From Limnohabitans sp. (GTDB taxonomy: Bacteria; Pseudomonadota; Gammaproteobacteria; Burkholderiales; Burkholderiaceae_C): a stretch of 64,000 nucleotides of DNA. Both the position numbers and the translations under genes were made by a program. The notes beneath the pieces were generated by a model. That model worked only from the letters and a program-made list of their open reading frames with translations. It did no database searches and was not told the origin of the DNA. The DNA lies in assembly GCA_018882835.1 (NCBI GenBank), contig VERE01000011.1, positions 1 to 64,000 on the forward strand, in the 5' to 3' direction. Of the stretch, positions 1 to 7,739 are shown in pieces (the stretch's first letter is position 1; every line of letters starts with the position of its first letter).

Positions 1-31
1 GATCAGATAGAGCAAGCCGCGGCCTGACCAT

Positions 32-66
32 AAAAAAACACCCTGTGCTTTGGGGCACAGGGTGTT
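32..66 (-). terminator. Rho-independent terminator of tRNA-Lys
   Basis: A 12-bp perfect inverted repeat (37-48 against 55-66, 6-nt loop) is followed on the minus strand by a run of U (A32-A36 on the plus strand). It starts 8 nt past the encoded CCA end of the tRNA-Lys, so it most likely ends that transcript. Confidence 0.85.
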
Positions 67-74
67 GTATAGGG

Positions 75-150
75 TGGTAGGACGTACAAGATTCGAACTT
101 GTGACCAACGGATTAAAAGTCCGCTGCTCTACCAACTGAGCTAACGTCCC
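75..150 (-). tRNA. tRNA-Lys (anticodon UUU)
   Basis: The minus strand folds as a 76-nt tRNA with the 3' CCA encoded. The 7-bp acceptor stem begins GGGACGU, the D-arm contains AGCTCAGTTGGTAGAGC, and the T-arm has GTTCGAATC. The anticodon loop reads CUUUUAA, giving anticodon UUU for lysine. A terminator follows directly and a promoter precedes it, so it appears to be a single-gene unit. Confidence 0.96.
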
Positions 151-184
151 ACACATCACTGAATTGCATTCAGCGAAGCCTCAA

Positions 185-214
185 ATTATAGCGGATTTTT
201 GGCGTCTTTGCGAA
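185..214 (-). promoter_or_regulatory. Putative sigma-70 promoter of tRNA-Lys
   Basis: The minus strand carries a perfect -10 box TATAAT (185-190) and, 18 bp upstream, a partial -35 box TTCGCA (209-214). The expected start lies about 28 nt before the tRNA 5' end. The -10 box overlaps the stop codon of tcdA, so the promoter is embedded in the tail of that gene. Confidence 0.5.
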
Positions 215-1004
215 TTTTCTGTTTTGAAAGTGCGTCCAGGATCCAGCCTGCGGCACATTGACCAAAAGTTGCTGTCACGCTCACCACGGAGCCATAGCCG
301 TGGCAGTTCAACGAGCCATCGCCTGTCAGGCCACAGCTGGGATCGGGCGGCGCCACAGGCTCCCGGCTGAACACGCACGCCACGCCTATCTTCTTGCCCT
401 CCCGGGGGGCGCCATGGCGCTTGCGCAGGTCGTACCTCAATTGCGCCAGCAACGGATCGTGGGTGACGAGGGACAGGTCTTGAATGTCCACGCCGTGGGC
501 ATGACGCTTGCCCCCCGCAGCCCCTACCGTGATGAAGTGTGTGTGCGTGTGAAGGGCCCAGGCAGCCAGGCTGGTTTTGGCGCGAACCTGGTCGCAGGCA
601 TCCACCAAGGCATCACAGGGCCACGGCAACTGCGCGACCCAGCCCATCCAATTTTCGGGCGTCACAAACTCTTCAACGAGATGGACTTGGCAAGCGGGAT
701 TGATTTGAGCGATACGCTGTTGCATGGCTTGTACTTTGGCCATGCCCAACGTCTCTGTGAGCGCATGCACTTGTCGATTGACATTGGATTCCGCTACATG
801 GTCCAGGTCGATCAGCGTCAGTCGGCCGATGCCACTGCGCGCCAAGGCCTCGACAGTCCATGAGCCCACGCCGCCGATACCGACCACGACCACATGGGCT
901 TGCTGAATTTGCTGCGCGCCAACCACGCCGTACAAGCGCGCCAGGCCGCCAAAGCGCCGGTCAAGCGCCGGGCTGAAGGTCAAATCTGCTGTTCCAGACG
1001 CCAT
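186..1004 (-). CDS. tcdA: tRNA threonylcarbamoyladenosine dehydratase TcdA
   Basis: TcdA (CsdL/YgdL) is an E1-like ThiF-family enzyme that uses ATP to cyclise t6A at position 37 of ANN-decoding tRNAs into ct6A. The 272-aa protein has the nucleotide-binding motif GIGGVGS (residues 42-48), then LIDLDHVAESNVNRQ (about 64-78), the typical ThiF/MoeB signature, and its length fits the family. The ATG start at 1004 lies inside the end of the upstream permease gene (25-bp overlap), suggesting translational coupling. By context it may share a transcript with the sulfur permease. A MoeB or ThiF identity is less likely because no other moa or thi genes are nearby. Confidence 0.9.
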   Translation of the reverse strand: MASGTADLTFSPALDRRFGGLARLYGVVGAQQIQQAHVVVVGIGGVGSWTVEALARSGIGRLTLIDLDHVAESNVNRQVHALTETLGMAKVQAMQQRIAQINPACQVHLVEEFVTPENWMGWVAQLPWPCDALVDACDQVRAKTSLAAWALHTHTHFITVGAAGGKRHAHGVDIQDLSLVTHDPLLAQLRYDLRKRHGAPREGKKIGVACVFSREPVAPPDPSCGLTGDGSLNCHGYGSVVSVTATFGQCAAGWILDALSKQKIRKDAKNPL

Positions 1005-2095
1005 ATCTGATAGCGCATGGCCAGCACAGCACCCAGCACGATGGCAGCCAACGCAGTGAAGCTGTTGAGCGACAGAGTGGACACACCGCTCAAGCCCTGG
1101 CCAATGGTGCAGCCCATGGCGGTGACGCCACCGATGCCCATCAGCACCGCGCCCACCAAGTGGTTGGCCAGATCTTCCACGCTGCCAAAGCCTTCCCAGC
1201 GAAAACTGCCATTGACGAGCGCGCAGATCGCAGAGCCCACGACCACGCCCAAAGCCGTGACGATGCCCAAGCTCAACACCTTGGTCTTGTCACTGAAGAA
1301 CATCAGCCAGTCCAGGGTATAGGCCATGGGCGCCACAAAGCTCAAGGATTCCATCCGCCCAGAATTGGTTGCCAGGTAAACCTCTTCCAAAGTCTCAGGG
1401 TGCTCGGCCAAGTGCCCCCAATGCCCGCTGACCCACCACAACGCCACAATCAGCCCGCCCGTGCCAACGCCAGCGAGGAGGTTGTTGAATGTCCAGAAAT
1501 CTGCATGTCGCAGCACCACAGCCACCAACAGCAAACCAAGGATCAAGCCAACCCAGGCTTGCATGTCTGCCGCCGACCCTCCCAAGACCGCAGAAACCAG
1601 CGTACCGAGGTGCGCGCCCTGGCCAACGGTGACAAACACAGCATCGACGGTGGCCACGCGCGCGACCGCCGTCACGCCTTTGAGCGTGGCGAAAGCGGCA
1701 ATGCCCATGACCACGAAGACCACCAAGGCTTTGAGGTTGCCACTTCCCACACGGACCAGAGTTTTGTTGCCACACCCAGAAGCCAGCACCATGCCGGCGC
1801 CAAACATCAGGCCACCCAGCGCAGTGGACAGCCAAAGCCAGCGCGTGCTGGCATAAAGGGCTGCAGCGGGGTCAATTTGGCCGCTCAAGCTCAGCAGGGC
1901 AAAGCCCAGCATGGACACACCGATGGCCAAAACCCAATGACGCGCGCGGGTCCAATCACCCATGTTCATCGCATCGCTGATGGCGCCCATGGTGCAAAAG
2001 TGCGTGGCCTGCGCGATGGCGCCAAAAAGAACGGCCAAGCCGAAGCCCGCCAGCAGTACCCAACGGGTCAATGCGACCCAATCGATCGACTCCAT
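980..2095 (-). CDS. YeeE/YedE family sulfur (thiosulfate-type) permease
   Basis: This is a 371-aa integral inner-membrane protein made of hydrophobic segments rich in Gly and Ala. Three cysteines sit in small-residue contexts: Cys34 (THFCTMGAIS), Cys108 (LASGCGNKT) and Cys329 (AMGCTIGQG). Family members such as TsuA carry three conserved cysteines along the thiosulfate pathway, so transport of thiosulfate or a related sulfur compound is likely, though the exact substrate is inferred. The start ATG is preceded by GAGGGA. The gene is followed by tcdA with a 25-bp overlap and preceded by cpoB 17 bp upstream, so it may be the distal part of a tolB-pal-cpoB transcript. Confidence 0.85.
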   Translation of the reverse strand: MESIDWVALTRWVLLAGFGLAVLFGAIAQATHFCTMGAISDAMNMGDWTRARHWVLAIGVSMLGFALLSLSGQIDPAAALYASTRWLWLSTALGGLMFGAGMVLASGCGNKTLVRVGSGNLKALVVFVVMGIAAFATLKGVTAVARVATVDAVFVTVGQGAHLGTLVSAVLGGSAADMQAWVGLILGLLLVAVVLRHADFWTFNNLLAGVGTGGLIVALWWVSGHWGHLAEHPETLEEVYLATNSGRMESLSFVAPMAYTLDWLMFFSDKTKVLSLGIVTALGVVVGSAICALVNGSFRWEGFGSVEDLANHLVGAVLMGIGGVTAMGCTIGQGLSGVSTLSLNSFTALAAIVLGAVLAMRYQIWRLEQQI

Positions 2096-2112
2096 GAATT
2101 TCCCTCGGAAAA

Positions 2113-2886
2113 TTATTTCAACCGGGACAGCCGTTCTTTGGCAGCTGCGGCGGCCTCAGATTGCGGAAAATCCTTGACCAAATCCTCCAGCGTCTTGCGC
2201 GCGGCTTTGGTGTCTTTCAGCTCAACTTGACAGTTGGCAATGGAGAGCAAGGCCTCGGCAGCGCGAGGATGCTGCGCGGCAACGCTTAGCAGTGAACGGA
2301 AATTGGTGATGGCCAGCTTGTATTCACGGGTCGCATATTGCGCATTGCCCAGCCAAAAAAGCGATTGCGGAAGATAGCCACTTTGCGGGTAGCGGCGAAT
2401 GAAATCAGCAAATGCATTGGCGGCCGGCGTGAACTCGCCACGGCGAAACACAGCCAAAGCATTGTCAAACTCGCGCTTTTCTGCTGGGTCGGCCTGAAAC
2501 TCGATGCCGTCCAGGCTTACCGTCAAGGGCTCAAATTTACGAAACCGCTCTTCGACAACCTGTGCCTGGTCCTTCAAGCGCCGTTGCGTGTCCGCCAAGT
2601 CTTTGAGCAAAACCTCTTTGTCGCCACGCATCCCCGAAAGCTCGGCGCGAAGAGCTTCGATTTGCGCCTGAAAATCAAGCAATGCGCGACGCAGTTGTCC
2701 ATTGTCTTCCGACAAGGCTTTGACTTCTTGCCCCTGCCGGTCCAACCGCTCTTGCAATGCACGTTGCGACTGGCGCAGCTCCAGAATGGCACGGCGCGCC
2801 TCATCGTCCTCGAACAGGGCTGCCTGGGAGACGCCCAGGCAACTCCACAAACTCAGCACCAAACAACACCGGGCAATGCGTTTCAT
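2113..2886 (-). CDS. cpoB: Tol-Pal system coordinator CpoB (YbgF)
   Basis: CpoB is a periplasmic protein that links outer-membrane constriction by Tol-Pal to peptidoglycan synthesis at division. The 257-aa sequence starts with a signal peptide ending in GVSQA, continues with a long charged heptad region (about residues 25-110) expected to form the trimeric coiled coil, and ends with TPR repeats containing AVFRRGEFTPAANAF and GNAQYATREYKLA. Order and length match ybgF downstream of pal in other proteobacteria. It lies 8 bp after pal on the same strand. Confidence 0.93.
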   Translation of the reverse strand: MKRIARCCLVLSLWSCLGVSQAALFEDDEARRAILELRQSQRALQERLDRQGQEVKALSEDNGQLRRALLDFQAQIEALRAELSGMRGDKEVLLKDLADTQRRLKDQAQVVEERFRKFEPLTVSLDGIEFQADPAEKREFDNALAVFRRGEFTPAANAFADFIRRYPQSGYLPQSLFWLGNAQYATREYKLAITNFRSLLSVAAQHPRAAEALLSIANCQVELKDTKAARKTLEDLVKDFPQSEAAAAAKERLSRLK

Positions 2887-2894
2887 TCAGTGTT

Positions 2895-3419
2895 TCAACG
2901 GTAGTTGAATTCAACGCGGCGGTTCTTGGCGTAGGCGGCCTCGTCATTGCCAGGCACGGCAGGCTTTTCCTTGCCAAAGCTCACGGCTTCCAGTTGCCCA
3001 TCGCTCACGCCCAACAGGCCAAGGGCTTTGCGGACAGCTTCAGAACGCTTTTGCCCCAAAGCCAGGTTGTACTCACGTCCACCCCGGTCATCGGCGTGAC
3101 CTTCGAGGGAAACGCGGCGGTTTTTATCGGCGCGCAGATAGCGCGCATGGGCTTCAATCAGCGCCTGCGAATCGGCCTTGATGACAAAGCTGTCAAAGTC
3201 GAAGTACACCACCTTGCCCACACCCGCAGGGCCCGGGTCAATATTGGAAACCTTGCCAGCTTGCACCGTCGTCACGCCGGACTGAGCGCTGCTGGCAGCG
3301 TCAGTGCTGCTGGCAGCCGCGCCAGTTTTGTCTTCCACAGGCACGTCGTTCAGCTTGACGCCAGAGGCGCAGCCTGCCAAAGCAAGAACGACTGCACAGG
3401 AGAGGAGGAATTTTTTCAT
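2895..3419 (-). CDS. pal: Peptidoglycan-associated lipoprotein Pal
   Basis: Pal is an outer-membrane lipoprotein that binds peptidoglycan and TolB. The 174-aa precursor has a lipoprotein signal with lipobox LAGC (Cys17), a low-complexity Ser/Ala/Thr linker, and a C-terminal OmpA-like domain with YFDFDSFVI and SLEGHADDRGGREYN, whose Asp and Arg contact diaminopimelate in the family. AAGGAAAT precedes the ATG. It sits 24 bp after tolB, the classical order. Confidence 0.96.
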   Translation of the reverse strand: MKKFLLSCAVVLALAGCASGVKLNDVPVEDKTGAAASSTDAASSAQSGVTTVQAGKVSNIDPGPAGVGKVVYFDFDSFVIKADSQALIEAHARYLRADKNRRVSLEGHADDRGGREYNLALGQKRSEAVRKALGLLGVSDGQLEAVSFGKEKPAVPGNDEAAYAKNRRVEFNYR

Positions 3420-3443
3420 CGAATTTCCTTGGTTAGATTAGTT

Positions 3444-4721
3444 TTATTTTTGAAAAGGCCCCCAGTGGGGCTCCCGAATGTCACCTGTTTGCCCCGCCAG
3501 ACGGGCCGTGATGCGGCCATCCAGCGTGGTTGTCATGAGGGCTTCACGGCCTTGCACCTGGGTCGCATAAATCACCATGCGGCCATTGGGCGCAAAGCTG
3601 GGGCGTTCATCGGCAGAAGTCTCTGTGATGGCTTGCACTTTGTCGGCATTCAGGTCCATCACATGCAGCTTGTACTGCCCGCCTACGCGCGAAACGTAAG
3701 CCATCCAGCGTCCATCCGCACTCAAACTTGGTGAAATATTGTAATTGCCTGTGAAAGTGACTCGTTGCACCGGGCCACCCTGGGCCGGCATGCGGTAAAT
3801 CTGGGGCGACCCCCCGCGGTCACTGACGAAGTAAATAGCGGAGCCATCGGGGGAAAAAACGGGCTCGGTGTCGATGCTGTTGGACTGTGTCAGCCGCTGT
3901 GGCTCACCGCCCGAGGCCGAAATAAGGTAGATCTGGGAGCCACCGTCACGGCTCAGGGTGACCGCCAAGCGCTGACCGTCGGGTGACCATGCCGGTGCGC
4001 TGTTGGAGCCTCGGAAATTCGCCAGCACGCGGCGTTTGCCCGTGGAAACGTCATGCACGTACACCACAGGCTTGCGGGATTCGAAGGACACATATGCCAG
4101 CTGCTGGCCATTGGGTGCCCAGCTGGGTGAAATGATAGGCTCGGGGCTGGTCAGCGCCGCCTGGGCATTCTCGCCATCGGCGTCGGCAATCCAGAGGTTA
4201 AAGCGCTGTCCCGACTTGGTCACATAAGCCACACGCGTGGAAAAAACGCCCCGCTCACCCGTCAGCTTTTCATAGACAAAATCCGCCATTCGGTGGGCTG
4301 CAAGGCGCAGATCGCCGGCGACCACCGCATAGCTGGCACCGCCCAGGTCTTGCCCTTTGACCACATCCCAGAGTCGAAAGCGGATGTCAAAGCGGCCATC
4401 GGCCAAGCGGGTCACGCTCCCCGTCAAGAGCGCGTCTGCGCCCTTTTGGCGAAAACCACTGATGTCGGGGCGCGCCGTTTCATCCAGTACCTGACCAGCC
4501 GCCAGGCCGCGGAATTGGCCGCTGCGTTCGAGGTCTGCCTGGACAATCGCGGCAATCTTTTGGGGGGAGGATTGCTCGTCGCGGAAATTGGCAAAGGCGA
4601 TGGGAACCTGTGTCAGGCCAACGCCGGAGACGTCGACGCGGAACTGGGCGAAGGCGCCAGGCAAGCCACAGCAAAAGGTGACGAACAGTGCAAAAACAAA
4701 CCGGATCAGGCTAGGGGTCAT
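3444..4721 (-). CDS. tolB: Tol-Pal system beta-propeller protein TolB
   Basis: TolB is a periplasmic component of the Tol-Pal system that shuttles between Pal and TolA. I start the protein at the ATG at 4721, giving 425 aa with a signal peptide (about 1-26, ending PGAFA). The open frame extends upstream to 5282, but that part has no TolB similarity and lies antisense to a glycosyltransferase. After the N-terminal domain, at least five propeller repeats are visible: SPSWAPNGQQLAYVS, APAWSPDGQRLAVTL, EPVFSPDGSAIYFVS, SPSLSADGRWMAYVS and RPSFAPNGRMVIYAT. tolQ, tolR and tolA, often found just upstream, are not here; the next gene is divergent. Confidence 0.95.
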   Translation of the reverse strand: MTPSLIRFVFALFVTFCCGLPGAFAQFRVDVSGVGLTQVPIAFANFRDEQSSPQKIAAIVQADLERSGQFRGLAAGQVLDETARPDISGFRQKGADALLTGSVTRLADGRFDIRFRLWDVVKGQDLGGASYAVVAGDLRLAAHRMADFVYEKLTGERGVFSTRVAYVTKSGQRFNLWIADADGENAQAALTSPEPIISPSWAPNGQQLAYVSFESRKPVVYVHDVSTGKRRVLANFRGSNSAPAWSPDGQRLAVTLSRDGGSQIYLISASGGEPQRLTQSNSIDTEPVFSPDGSAIYFVSDRGGSPQIYRMPAQGGPVQRVTFTGNYNISPSLSADGRWMAYVSRVGGQYKLHVMDLNADKVQAITETSADERPSFAPNGRMVIYATQVQGREALMTTTLDGRITARLAGQTGDIREPHWGPFQK

Positions 4722-4753
4722 TGAAGGCCACGTGACGAGACGCAAAAACGCCT

Positions 4754-4782
4754 CTTCTAGGTGCGCTATGGTAGCATCACAA
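4754..4782 (-). promoter_or_regulatory. Candidate promoter for tolB-pal-cpoB
   Basis: In the 105-bp gap between tolB and the divergent glycosyltransferase, the minus strand has TTGTGA (4777-4782) and TAGAAG (4754-4759) separated by 17 bp. Position and spacing fit sigma-70, but the -10 match is weak. Confidence 0.3.
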
Positions 4783-4826
4783 TGCTCTTTTTTCGGGTGT
4801 GAGACCCCTGCCAAACAACGCCAGAC

Positions 4827-5606
4827 ATGCCCCTTGCCCCCCGATCGTTGCCTGTCTCTGTCATTCTGATCACCAAGAATGAAGCATCGCGGTTGGAGCG
4901 CACGTTGCGCGCCGTCCAGTGGGCGCAAGAAATCATCGTTGTCGATAGTGGCAGCACCGATGGCACCCAGGCCATTGCCAAAAATTGGGCCACCCAGTGG
5001 GTTGAGGCTGATTGGCCTGGTTTTGGCATACAAAAAAATCGCGCCCTGTCGTTGGCAACCTGTCCTTGGGTTTTGTCCATCGACGCGGATGAATATGTGT
5101 CTGAAGAGCTCAGCCAGGAAATTGCGCAGTTTCTTCAGAGTGAACCAAGCTTCGATGCCTGCACGCTGCCTCGGCTGTCCAGTTACTGTGGCCGAGAAAT
5201 CAGGCATTCCGGCTGGTGGCCCGACCCTGTTTGCCGTTTCTTCAGGCGCGACAAAGCGAAGTTTTCCGATGACCGCGTCCATGAAAAGCTGATTTTCTCA
5301 GGCCCCACCTATGCATTCCAAGGCCTGTTGCACCACGAAAGTTTTCTGGACCTCCACCAAGTCCTGCAAAAAGTCAATCATTACTCCACCGAGGGCGCTC
5401 ACAAAATGTGGGCCTCTGGCAAGCGTGCCACACTGAGGTCAGCCATTGGGCATGGCTTATGGTCTTTCTTCAGGACTTACTTTCTTCAACGCGGTTTTTT
5501 GGATGGCCGAGAAGGTTTTATGCTGGCGGTCTCCAACGCTGAAGGCACTTATTACCGCTACTTGAAACTGATGTACCTGCATTCAAATCCTGCGTCGAAA
5601 AAATGA
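4827..5606 (+). CDS. Family 2 glycosyltransferase, WaaE/KdtX-like
   Basis: A 259-aa GT-A fold enzyme expected to transfer a hexose from a nucleotide sugar at the cytoplasmic face of the inner membrane. The N-terminus shows VSVILITKNEASRLERTL (about 10-27), a nucleotide-binding region IIVVDSGSTDGT (36-47) and the metal-binding SIDADEY (84-90). The sequence resembles WaaE-type lipopolysaccharide inner-core beta-glucosyltransferases, but the acceptor is not deducible. The last 4 bp overlap the next glycosyltransferase (ATGA), so the two are probably translated together. No strong Shine-Dalgarno sequence precedes the ATG. Confidence 0.85.
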   Translation: MPLAPRSLPVSVILITKNEASRLERTLRAVQWAQEIIVVDSGSTDGTQAIAKNWATQWVEADWPGFGIQKNRALSLATCPWVLSIDADEYVSEELSQEIAQFLQSEPSFDACTLPRLSSYCGREIRHSGWWPDPVCRFFRRDKAKFSDDRVHEKLIFSGPTYAFQGLLHHESFLDLHQVLQKVNHYSTEGAHKMWASGKRATLRSAIGHGLWSFFRTYFLQRGFLDGREGFMLAVSNAEGTYYRYLKLMYLHSNPASKK

Positions 5607-6409
5607 AAACGGCCGTCATCGTCACGACTTACAACCGGCCGGATGCGTTGCGATTGGTTTTGAACGCATTGGCGAACCAGTCGGTTTTAGCGCATCAGGT
5701 TGTGGTCGCTGATGACGGTTCTACGCAAAGCACGGCCGATTGCATTGCCAGCTTTCAAGACAAGCTACCCCTTGTGCACGCATGGCAGGCCGATCAAGGC
5801 TTTCGTGCGGCGGCCGCCAGAAATTTAGCCGTTTCCCGCTCGGTGTGCGATTACCTGATTTTTCTGGATGGAGACTGCGTTGTTCCCCATGATTTCATCG
5901 AAAAACACCAACGCCTGGCAGAGCAAGGTTGGTTCGTTGCAGGTAACAGGATTTTGCTGACGCCTGGCTTGACGCAGCATGTGATTGAAGAACAAACTGA
6001 ACTTTCCGCTTGGTCAACCTACCAGTGGTTCTGGCAATCCTATCGGGGGGGATGCAATCGCTGGACGCCTCGGGTTTACGTCCCGGGACAATTTTGGAGA
6101 AAGCAACGACCGACCCGCTGGCAACAAGCCCGAACATGCAATTTGGCGCTTTGGCGTCAGGACTTCCTCGCGGTCAACGGCTTCGATGAAACCTACAACG
6201 GTTGGGGGCATGAGGATGCAGATTTGGCTGTTCGACTGATTCGGCAGGGCGTTTTTCACAAGGAGGGGCGGTACGCGACAGCCGTGTTTCATTTGTGGCA
6301 TGCAGAGAACGATCGCTCGCAAACCCAGGAAAACGTCACCCGATTGAACGCGATTTTGAGCAGCACAGAGACTCGCGCTAAGCTGGGCTTGAGCCAACAT
6401 CTGAAGTAG
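5603..6409 (+). CDS. Family 2 glycosyltransferase with C-terminal galactosyltransferase-type domain
   Basis: This 268-aa protein has a GT-A N-terminal half with VIVTTYNRPDALRLVL (5-20), ADDGS (36-40) and the DxD site FLDGDC (87-92). The C-terminal half has NGFDETYNGWGHEDADLA, the signature of the Glyco_transf_7C domain of chondroitin-type polymerases and galactosyltransferases. It probably adds a hexose or hexosamine to a surface glycan. It overlaps the preceding glycosyltransferase by 4 bp. Its 3' end runs 32 bp into the 3' end of the convergent glycosyltransferase gene on the other strand. Confidence 0.85.
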   Translation: MKTAVIVTTYNRPDALRLVLNALANQSVLAHQVVVADDGSTQSTADCIASFQDKLPLVHAWQADQGFRAAAARNLAVSRSVCDYLIFLDGDCVVPHDFIEKHQRLAEQGWFVAGNRILLTPGLTQHVIEEQTELSAWSTYQWFWQSYRGGCNRWTPRVYVPGQFWRKQRPTRWQQARTCNLALWRQDFLAVNGFDETYNGWGHEDADLAVRLIRQGVFHKEGRYATAVFHLWHAENDRSQTQENVTRLNAILSSTETRAKLGLSQHLK

Positions 6410-7739
6410 CCAACGCCTTAGCGAAGACGAAATTTTGCAAATTGGCCACCGCGGACTGGGTCGTGTAGGGGCTGCTGGCGCCGCTGTCCGGCAAGCCCGA
6501 GGTTTTCCACTCCAGCCAATAGCGCTTGATGCATTCTGCAATCTGCTCGGCTGAACGGTCATTGCCCTGCAAGTCTTCGCCAGTGACTACCACGCGGTGA
6601 TGCAGGGCTTGCAGCATGCCCGCCATTTGAGGGTTGCGATGCACTTGTGCCAGGATGGGACGTTGCATCCACAAATACTCGTAAAGCTTGGAGGGAATGT
6701 ATTCTTCACAAATGGCTTCTTCACCATGCAGCAGCAACAGGACATCCACGCTGCGCATCTTGCCAAGGATGCGCTGGCGACCGGACATACCAGAGGCCGG
6801 ATCGGCTTCAATTCTTCCAAAGTGCTGAAAATGCAAGCGCGTCCTGGACGTTTGAATTTTCGCTTCCGAAATTTCATCCAAAGGACCGCCATAAACATGC
6901 AGCTCAATGTCCTGAAGGACCTCTGGGTCATGCGAATCCAAATGTTCAAACGCCTCTACCACCCGCGCCAAGTGACGTGTTTTAGACAACGAGCCAAAAT
7001 GGCCCAGAATCAACTTGCGGGAAGGAAGATAGGGGGGGATTTGTGCAGTAAAAGGATTGTCGATGCCTGGTATCAACACTTTTCCACGCACGCCCAATTG
7101 GGGCTGCCTTGCAGTTGCGCTTGAGAGGGCTTGATCGGTAAACCAGATGGCGACATCAGCCTTATCGCAAATCATTTTTTCGACTGCGAGTTGCATTCGT
7201 TCCTGGGCCGATTGAACCCCTTTTCCTGGCGTCATGAAGGGGTCGTGAATCTCCGCCAACCAGGGAATCTTGGTCTGGCCTTTCAAGGCATGCCCAGCCA
7301 GATGGGCCGCAAAGGCCCCGCCGGTGGAGTAGATCAGGTCAAACTTGTTTTGGCGGCAAAGGGATAGGCCTTTTAAATACGCGCTCAGATACCAGGACCA
7401 GGAGCTTTCCACGGGACGCCAGAGTTTTTCTAGAAACACGCCTGGCAAAAGAATCAGTGAGGCCAACGTCATCCAAAAACGGTAAGCCAAGCCGCTGCCC
7501 CATCGGCGGCGCAGAACATGTCGTAGCTCGAATTTGATGCCCGCAGGCCCAGCAGGCCACAGTTGGTGGTGCTCAAAGTTGGCGTCTTTGAGTCCGGAAA
7601 CGCCACTGAGCACCACCACCTCAATGCCGGCCGCGCGCAAATGAGGAATTTTGTCAGTGATGGTCTGACTTGACGCCCTGCCATCCATGTTGAAGGCATG
7701 CGAGAGGATCAACCATCTTTGTGGCTTGGCAGCGTTCAT
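6378..7739 (-). CDS. GT-B fold glycosyltransferase (family 4-like)
   Basis: A 453-aa protein with a divergent N-terminal Rossmann domain (WLILSHAFNMDGRASSQTI near the start), a central IYSTGGAFAAHLAGHAL segment, and a C-terminal nucleotide-sugar domain with LGHFGSLSKTRHL and EYIPSKLYEYLWMQRPIL. The last motif corresponds to the E-x7-E region of GT-B retaining enzymes. The substrate is unknown. The start ATG overlaps the stop of the upstream WaaG-like gene by 4 bp, so they form one operon with rng upstream. The C-terminal tail (about the last 40 residues) is low in recognisable motifs. Confidence 0.75.
   Translation of the reverse strand: MNAAKPQRWLILSHAFNMDGRASSQTITDKIPHLRAAGIEVVVLSGVSGLKDANFEHHQLWPAGPAGIKFELRHVLRRRWGSGLAYRFWMTLASLILLPGVFLEKLWRPVESSWSWYLSAYLKGLSLCRQNKFDLIYSTGGAFAAHLAGHALKGQTKIPWLAEIHDPFMTPGKGVQSAQERMQLAVEKMICDKADVAIWFTDQALSSATARQPQLGVRGKVLIPGIDNPFTAQIPPYLPSRKLILGHFGSLSKTRHLARVVEAFEHLDSHDPEVLQDIELHVYGGPLDEISEAKIQTSRTRLHFQHFGRIEADPASGMSGRQRILGKMRSVDVLLLLHGEEAICEEYIPSKLYEYLWMQRPILAQVHRNPQMAGMLQALHHRVVVTGEDLQGNDRSAEQIAECIKRYWLEWKTSGLPDSGASSPYTTQSAVANLQNFVFAKALATSDVGSSPA

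Noticed and set aside
1-27. Possible C-terminal codons of a plus-strand gene ending in TGA at 25-27
   Set aside because: Only eight codons are visible, so nothing supports a real gene end.
4722-5282. N-terminal extension of tolB to 5282
   Set aside because: The part before the ATG at 4721 has no TolB similarity and is antisense to the glycosyltransferase; a good signal peptide starts at 4721.
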